Shown piece after piece: positions 6,173 to 10,076 of a stretch of 10,076 bases of DNA. This DNA comes from Flavobacteriales bacterium (GTDB lineage Bacteria; Bacteroidota; Bacteroidia; Flavobacteriales; Flavobacteriaceae): assembly GCA_027031025.1 (NCBI GenBank), contig JALVEJ010000169.1, positions 1 to 10,076 on the forward strand, in the 5' to 3' direction. Under the pieces are notes generated by a model. The model had not been told where the DNA came from. It searched no databases and saw nothing but the letters and a program-made list of their open reading frames with translations. The first letter of the stretch is position 1. Each line of letters starts with the position of its first letter. The position numbers and the translations under genes are program-made.

Positions 6173-6811
6173 TTAACTCATACGCTTTTGCATATAATAA
6201 AATCCATAGCTTAAAGCGCCTAACAAAACCAAAGTTACCAACGGGTGTTCGCCAAAAGCTCCTTGCGAATCTAACAAAATGGTTGCCACCACACCGGCAA
6301 TGGCACCACCGAAATGGGCTTCATGACCAATTCGCGAATAAATATCCTGACTTCCTTTGGTCGTATACCACAAATAGCCTAAGGCAAATAGGATTGCCGG
6401 AACGGGAATAAAGGCAAACAAGAAAATCAATTCAAACGGAAATAAAGTAACATAACTGAAAACCACGGCATTAACCCCTGCTGATGCGCCAATGGCACTA
6501 TACCATAAATCATTCTTATGAAAATAAAAAGTCAAATAATTACCTATAAAAACACCCCCGAAATAAATTAACAAAAAATATGTAGGACCAAAATAGTTAA
6601 CCACAAAATCGCCGAAAAAATACAAGGTAAACATATTGACCAAATAATGTGACCAATCGGCGTGTAAAAAAGCGGAAGTTACAAACCGGTAATATTCTCC
6701 GGCTTTAATGCCCGATACGGAAAACTTAAAACGTTCAAAAAACTTATGATCGTTAAAGCCTAAATATGTGGTAATTCCTGTAATAACGATGATAACGGTT
6801 GATAAAGACAT
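6173..6811 (-). CDS. Rhomboid family intramembrane serine protease
   Basis: 212 residues, mostly hydrophobic, with about six membrane helices. The family cleaves membrane-spanning segments inside the bilayer using a Ser-His dyad. Seen here: the helix-2 motif HADWSHYLVNM (H50, H55, N59), the catalytic serine S110 in GASAG (108-112), and the catalytic histidine H166 in GHEAHFGGAIAG (162-173). The usual GxSG is altered: the glycine after the serine is alanine, with glycine one step later. The leader is A-rich (CTAAACAAAT before ATG) and no TAnnTTTG was found upstream. It is separated by 140 nt and a hairpin from the SufS-like gene and convergent with lpxH. Identical 15-nt repeats flank the gene. 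Substrates are unknown. The altered motif leaves a small chance of an inactive pseudoprotease. Confidence 0.88.
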   Translation of the reverse strand: MSLSTVIIVITGITTYLGFNDHKFFERFKFSVSGIKAGEYYRFVTSAFLHADWSHYLVNMFTLYFFGDFVVNYFGPTYFLLIYFGGVFIGNYLTFYFHKNDLWYSAIGASAGVNAVVFSYVTLFPFELIFLFAFIPVPAILFALGYLWYTTKGSQDIYSRIGHEAHFGGAIAGVVATILLDSQGAFGEHPLVTLVLLGALSYGFYYMQKRMS

Positions 6812-6823
6812 ATTTGTTTAGAT
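6809..6823. repeat. 15-nt direct repeat, copy covering the rhomboid start codon
   Basis: CATATTTGTTTAGAT, identical to 6154-6168, 655 nt apart. Its first three bases are the complement of the rhomboid ATG and the rest is the gene's translation leader. The match ends at both edges (T/A before, A/T after). Confidence 0.75.
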
Positions 6824-6835
6824 TTTAGATTTATA

Positions 6836-6890
6836 GGTCACTGTGTGTCCCGTTCCTACAAAAGTTGCAACGGGATGTATCGAAGTGACC
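6836..6890. repeat. Intergenic inverted repeat with GGTCACT/AGTGACC ends
   Basis: Outer arms GGTCACT (6836-6842) and AGTGACC (6884-6890) pair perfectly. Inner arms CCCGTT (6849-6854) and AACGGG (6869-6874) also pair perfectly around a 14-nt loop. As plus-strand RNA, 6843-6848 and 6875-6880 add six further A-U/G-U pairs, leaving only three bases bulged. The terminal GGTCACT...TCGAAGTGACC resembles intergenic hairpins I recall from flavobacterial genomes. It lies between the SufS-like gene and the rhomboid gene, where it could stop transcripts or shield a 3' end; no T-run follows on either strand. Confidence 0.6.
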
Positions 6891-6944
6891 GATTTTCATA
6901 TTATAAATTGTCAGATGCATTTGAAAAAACGTTAGTAATAGTTA

Positions 6945-6963
6945 TTTGATACTAATTATCAAA
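6945..6963. repeat. Short palindrome over the SufS-like stop codon
   Basis: TTTGATA (6945-6951) and TATCAAA (6957-6963) form a perfect 7-bp stem with a 5-nt loop. On the minus strand the TAG stop (6954-6952) falls in the loop. The stem is A/T-rich and weak and lacks a following T-run, so a terminator role is doubtful. Confidence 0.35.
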
Positions 6964-8421
6964 CATCGATTTAACCATTTTTTTTAATGTCTGATGATTG
7001 TCAAAACTTTTATGTTCACATTCACCATTAACAAAGATATAATCTTTTTGCCAATCTTGATGATTATAAGCTAATTCTTTTACGGCCTTGATAATATAAG
7101 CCACTTCCGCCTCGCTGGTAGTCGGATGTATCGACAAGCGAATCCAGCCGGGTTTATGAGTGGTATCGCCTTGCTCAATTTCTTTAACAATTTGCTTTGA
7201 TTTTTCTCTGTCCACCCCCAATAAAATATGACCGTAAGTCCCGGCACAACTACAACCGCCACGAGTTTGAATACCAAAACGGTCATTGAGTAATTTGACC
7301 CCGAGATTATGATGTAAACCTTCTATATTGAACGATATAATCCCCAATCTGTCCGTAAAATCACCGGCTAGTAATTGCAGATTTTCTATGGACTGAAATG
7401 CCGGCAATATCCGGTCTAAAATTTCGTGTTCGCGTGCCAAAATATTTTCAACGCCCATTTGTTCTTTAAGTTTGATAGCCAAAGCGGTTTTTATAGTTTG
7501 CAAAAAACCGGGCGTACCACCGTCTTCACGCATTTCAATATCATCAAAATACCGGTGTTCTTTCCAAGGATTGGTCCACAGCACCGTGCCACCACCGGGA
7601 TGGTCAGGCACGGCGTTGTTATAAAGTTGCCGGTTAAAAATTAAAACACCCGAAGTACCCGGTCCACCTAAAAACTTATGCGGTGAGAAAAAAACAGCAT
7701 CCAATTGTTGACGCGGGTCGGTTGGATGCATGTCAATATTTACATATGGCGCCGAACAAGCAAAATCAACAAAACAATAACCGTTATACCGGTGGATTAA
7801 ACCGGCAATTTGATAATAATCAGGTTGTAAGCCGGTGACATTAGAGCAAGCTGTCACGGAAGCCATTTTTAACGGTCGCTTGTCAAATTTTTGTATCAAG
7901 GCTTCAAATGCCTCAAAATCTATATGTTTTTCATCTTTGTAGGGAATGATTTCAACATCTGCTATGGTTTCTAACCAAGAAGTTTGATTGGAATGATGTT
8001 CCATATGAGTGATAAATACTACCGGCCGTTCTTCATCAGAGAGCTTAATTAAAGATTTGTATTTTTCATGAATTTTCAGCCCCAATATCCGTTGCAATTT
8101 ATTAACCGCGCCGGTCATACCATGTCCGGTCATAATCAATACATCATCCTCTCCGGCATGCACATGATTTTTGATAATTTGCCGGGCTTCCTCGTATGCT
8201 GACGTCATCAAATTGCCGCATAAACTTGTTTTGGTATGCGTATTGGCGGTAAAAGGACCGAAATCGTCAGCAAGTTTACGTTCGATAGGCGCATATAATC
8301 TACCACTTGCCGTCCAATCGGCATAAACCAAAGGCATAGTGCCGTAGGGCGTTTCTATAACTTCATCAATCCCGATGATTTGTTCGCGAAAAGTTTTAAA
8401 ATATTGTTCTAAGCCGGTCAT
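6952..8421 (-). CDS. Class V PLP-dependent enzyme (SufS/cysteine desulfurase-like)
   Basis: 489 residues from ATG 8421. The fold-type I, class V landmarks are clear: YADWTASGR (33-41), HMEHHSN (139-145), DFACSAPYVNID (219-230, with the PLP-nitrogen aspartate), SPHKFLGGPG (246-255, K249 as the Schiff-base lysine), EDGGTPGF (299-306), and TRGGCSCAGTYGH (386-398), where cysteine desulfurases place their persulfide cysteine. About 50 residues at the C-terminus (from YNHQDW) go beyond SufS. It may act on cysteine or a related sulfur/selenium amino acid, but the enzyme is longer and diverged, with no suf or isc partner nearby, so activity is inferred only. An in-frame start at 8448 would overlap glmM by 26 nt; at 8421 one base separates it from the glmM stop, so I prefer 8421 and co-transcription with glmM. 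Confidence 0.85.
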   Translation of the reverse strand: MTGLEQYFKTFREQIIGIDEVIETPYGTMPLVYADWTASGRLYAPIERKLADDFGPFTANTHTKTSLCGNLMTSAYEEARQIIKNHVHAGEDDVLIMTGHGMTGAVNKLQRILGLKIHEKYKSLIKLSDEERPVVFITHMEHHSNQTSWLETIADVEIIPYKDEKHIDFEAFEALIQKFDKRPLKMASVTACSNVTGLQPDYYQIAGLIHRYNGYCFVDFACSAPYVNIDMHPTDPRQQLDAVFFSPHKFLGGPGTSGVLIFNRQLYNNAVPDHPGGGTVLWTNPWKEHRYFDDIEMREDGGTPGFLQTIKTALAIKLKEQMGVENILAREHEILDRILPAFQSIENLQLLAGDFTDRLGIISFNIEGLHHNLGVKLLNDRFGIQTRGGCSCAGTYGHILLGVDREKSKQIVKEIEQGDTTHKPGWIRLSIHPTTSEAEVAYIIKAVKELAYNHQDWQKDYIFVNGECEHKSFDNHQTLKKMVKSMFDN

Positions 8422-8422
8422 T

Positions 8423-9811
8423 TTACAAAAATTTTTCTTTAATCTCACTTATCATTTCCCGGGCTAAGGCATCGGCTTGTTCTTGCGAACGGGCTTCGGC
8501 ATAAATACGAATAATCGGTTCGGTATTGGACTTGCGCACTTGCACCCACGAGTCGGGAAAATCAATACGTAAACCGTCTTGTGTATCTATTTCGGCATTT
8601 TGATATTTATCTGCAAAATAATTGATGACTTTCTCCAAATCGAAACCGGGCGTTACCGTCATTTTGTTTTTACTCATAAAATACGACGGATAAGTTTGTC
8701 GCAATTCGGACAAAGTTTTGCCGGTTTCAGCCAAATAAGACAATATTAAAGCAATACCGAGCAAGGCGTCGCGTCCGGCATGCAGTTTGGGATAAATGAC
8801 ACCGCCATTACCTTCTCCGCCTATAACGGCATTGACTTCACGCATTTTTTCCACCACGTTGACTTCACCGGTTTTGGCTTTAAAATATTGCACACCGTAA
8901 CGGTCGGAAATATCTTTCAAAACTCTGGAAGATGACAAATTTGACACAGTATTTCCCGGATTTTTAGACAAAATATAATCGGCAACGGCAGCCAAAGTAT
9001 ATTCTTCGCCAAACATTCTGCCGTTTTCATCAATCAGCGCCAAACGATCGACATCGGGGTCTACAACAATCCCTAAATCGGCATCTGTTTCGGCTACGCG
9101 TTGCATAATGATTTGCAGGTTTTTTTCGAGCGGCTCGGGGTCGTGTTGAAAGTTGCCGGAAACGTCGCAATACAAACATTCATATTGCACGTTTAAGGCT
9201 TCTAACAATTTAGGAATGGCTAAACCACCGGTTGAATTAATGGCGTCAATCACCACTTTAAAACCGGTAATTTTGATGGCGTCCGTTTGCACGTCGTCCA
9301 TAGCCAAAATAGCCGCAATATGTTCGTCGATATAGCCGTTGGGTTTGGTTTCAATATGTCCCAAATCATCAATCGCAGCGTAATTAAAATCGTTTTGCGC
9401 TATGATTTGCAACAATTTTTGTCCGTCGGCAGCCGAGAGAAATTCGCCTTTGTTGTTGAGCAATTTTAAAGCGTTCCACTGCTTCGGATTGTGGCTAGCG
9501 GTTAAGATGATACCTCCATCGGCTTGTAGCCCTGTTACCGCCATTTCGACACTCGGCGTGGTTGACAAACCTAAATCAACCACATCTATACCCAATCCGG
9601 TTAAAGTATGTTGCACCAGATTTTGTATCATAGGTCCGGATAAACGCGCATCGCGCCCAATGACTACTTTTAGCTTTTTGCCTGCAAATTTTTCTTGTAG
9701 CCAAGTGCCGTAAGCCGAAGCGAATTGCACAGCATCAAACGGGGTTAAATTGTCGCCCGGACGCCCGCCTATGGTGCCGCGGATTCCGGATATACTTTTG
9801 ATTAGACTCAT
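8423..9811 (-). CDS. glmM: Phosphoglucosamine mutase
   Basis: 462 residues, full length for the alpha-D-phosphohexomutase superfamily. It should interconvert glucosamine-6-phosphate and glucosamine-1-phosphate, feeding UDP-GlcNAc for peptidoglycan and lipid A. All four site motifs are present in order: SGIRGTIG (8-15), the phosphoserine loop TASHNP with S106, the metal loop DPDVDR (251-256), the sugar loop GGEGNGGV (331-338) and the phosphate loop RKSNTEP (426-432). GEGNGG and SNTEP differ slightly from the bacterial GESSGH-type and SGTEP forms and match what I recall for Bacteroidota members. A phosphomannomutase role cannot be excluded. It lies 43 nt after the PatB-like gene and one base before the SufS-like gene, probably in one minus-strand transcript. 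Confidence 0.93.
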   Translation of the reverse strand: MSLIKSISGIRGTIGGRPGDNLTPFDAVQFASAYGTWLQEKFAGKKLKVVIGRDARLSGPMIQNLVQHTLTGLGIDVVDLGLSTTPSVEMAVTGLQADGGIILTASHNPKQWNALKLLNNKGEFLSAADGQKLLQIIAQNDFNYAAIDDLGHIETKPNGYIDEHIAAILAMDDVQTDAIKITGFKVVIDAINSTGGLAIPKLLEALNVQYECLYCDVSGNFQHDPEPLEKNLQIIMQRVAETDADLGIVVDPDVDRLALIDENGRMFGEEYTLAAVADYILSKNPGNTVSNLSSSRVLKDISDRYGVQYFKAKTGEVNVVEKMREVNAVIGGEGNGGVIYPKLHAGRDALLGIALILSYLAETGKTLSELRQTYPSYFMSKNKMTVTPGFDLEKVINYFADKYQNAEIDTQDGLRIDFPDSWVQVRKSNTEPIIRIYAEARSQEQADALAREMISEIKEKFL

Positions 9812-9854
9812 ATTAAGATGAAAATTAATGGTTAAAGTTTATGTTCCAAAAATA

Positions 9855-10076
9855 TTAAAATTGCTTAAAAACCAACAATTTTTCCAAAGCCGTTTTAATA
9901 TTACTTCTAGGCGTGGCAATGTTCATTCTAAAATAATGTTCGCCGTTTTCTCCAAAAGATTTGCCGTCGTTGAGCGCTAATTTAGCCTCATTAATGAGCT
10001 TGTTTTTTATCTGCTCATGTGATAAGCTGGTGCCGGAAAAATCGAGCCACATCAAAAAAGTGCCTTCGGGTTTTAC
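9855..10076 (-). CDS. PatB/MalY-like PLP-dependent aminotransferase or C-S lyase, C-terminal part
   Basis: Only the last 73 residues are in the window; the frame is open to the right edge and the start lies outside. The fragment reads VKPEGTFLMWLDFSG, then LNDGKSFGENGEHYFRMNIATPRSNI, ending in ALEKLLVF. GTFLxWLD, LNDGxxFG and FRxNxATPRS are the C-terminal signatures of the MalY/PatB branch of class I/II aminotransferases, which cleave cystathionine or cysteine C-S bonds with PLP; the arginine in the last motif binds the substrate carboxylate. The PLP lysine would be upstream. Together with the SufS-like enzyme it places two PLP enzymes around glmM, but a shared pathway is not shown. A histidinol-phosphate-type aminotransferase is less likely. 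Confidence 0.8.
   Translation of the reverse strand, partial: VKPEGTFLMWLDFSGTSLSHEQIKNKLINEAKLALNDGKSFGENGEHYFRMNIATPRSNIKTALEKLLVFKQF

Noticed and set aside
7080..7286. 68-codon minus-strand frame within the SufS-like gene
   Set aside because: Out-of-frame shadow of the 3' part of the SufS-like gene, with no leader or domain of its own.
8422..8448. Start of the SufS-like gene at 8448
   Set aside because: The nine extra residues (RLKKNFCK-type) are simply the glmM 3' end read in another frame; the ATG at 8421, directly after the glmM stop, fits the family N-terminus better.
9402..9713. 103-codon plus-strand open frame inside glmM
   Set aside because: It lies fully antisense to a strongly conserved gene, shows no domain, and is explained as a mirror of glmM codon use.
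1..10076. CRISPR array, tRNA/rRNA genes, insertion sequences or a defence system
   Set aside because: No regularly spaced repeats, no cloverleaf or rRNA motifs, and no transposase, nuclease or toxin motifs were seen; the genes are housekeeping types.

Overview
The window looks like chromosomal DNA from a Bacteroidota member, most likely a flavobacterium. The base composition is AT-rich (estimated 35-40% GC by eye). Start codons are preceded by A-rich leaders rather than Shine-Dalgarno sequences. Two upstream regions carry the TAnnTTTG promoter element typical of this phylum, and one gene (DUF4835/PorD-like) belongs to a family known essentially only there. Nearly all of it is housekeeping DNA. 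I see no phage, transposase, CRISPR array, toxin-antitoxin pair, tRNA or rRNA.

Left part, plus strand (1-2211): the C-terminal half of an FtsE-type ABC ATPase overlaps by 4 nt a family 2 glycosyltransferase, which is followed 6 nt later by a second GT2. This is a tight operon that probably serves the cell envelope. An AT-rich gap of 472 nt (2212-2683) follows, with no convincing gene.

Middle, plus strand (2684-6124): a secreted DUF4835/PorD-like protein with an unusual Pro/Arg/Met-rich tail; a classical short-chain dehydrogenase; a short spacer with an imperfect hairpin and small repeats; then a compact operon of a 56-residue single-pass membrane protein (4730-4900), QueD (queuosine precursor synthesis) and LpxH (lipid A synthesis). 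queD and lpxH overlap.

Right part, minus strand (6173-10076): reading right to left, the C-terminus of a PatB/MalY-like PLP enzyme, phosphoglucosamine mutase GlmM, a SufS-like class V PLP enzyme (1 nt after glmM by my start choice), an intergenic hairpin and a rhomboid-family membrane protease. GlmM (UDP-GlcNAc supply) and LpxH (lipid A) both contribute to envelope synthesis, but they lie in separate, convergent transcription units.

The main oddities are sequence-level. A perfect 15-nt direct repeat brackets the rhomboid gene and includes its start codon. The rhomboid active-site motif reads GASAG instead of GASG. An intergenic inverted repeat ends in GGTCACT/AGTGACC. The tetramer CCGG is strikingly abundant. 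DUF4835 has a C-terminal extension, and the membrane protein before queD is unrecognised. I found no convincing undescribed multi-gene system.
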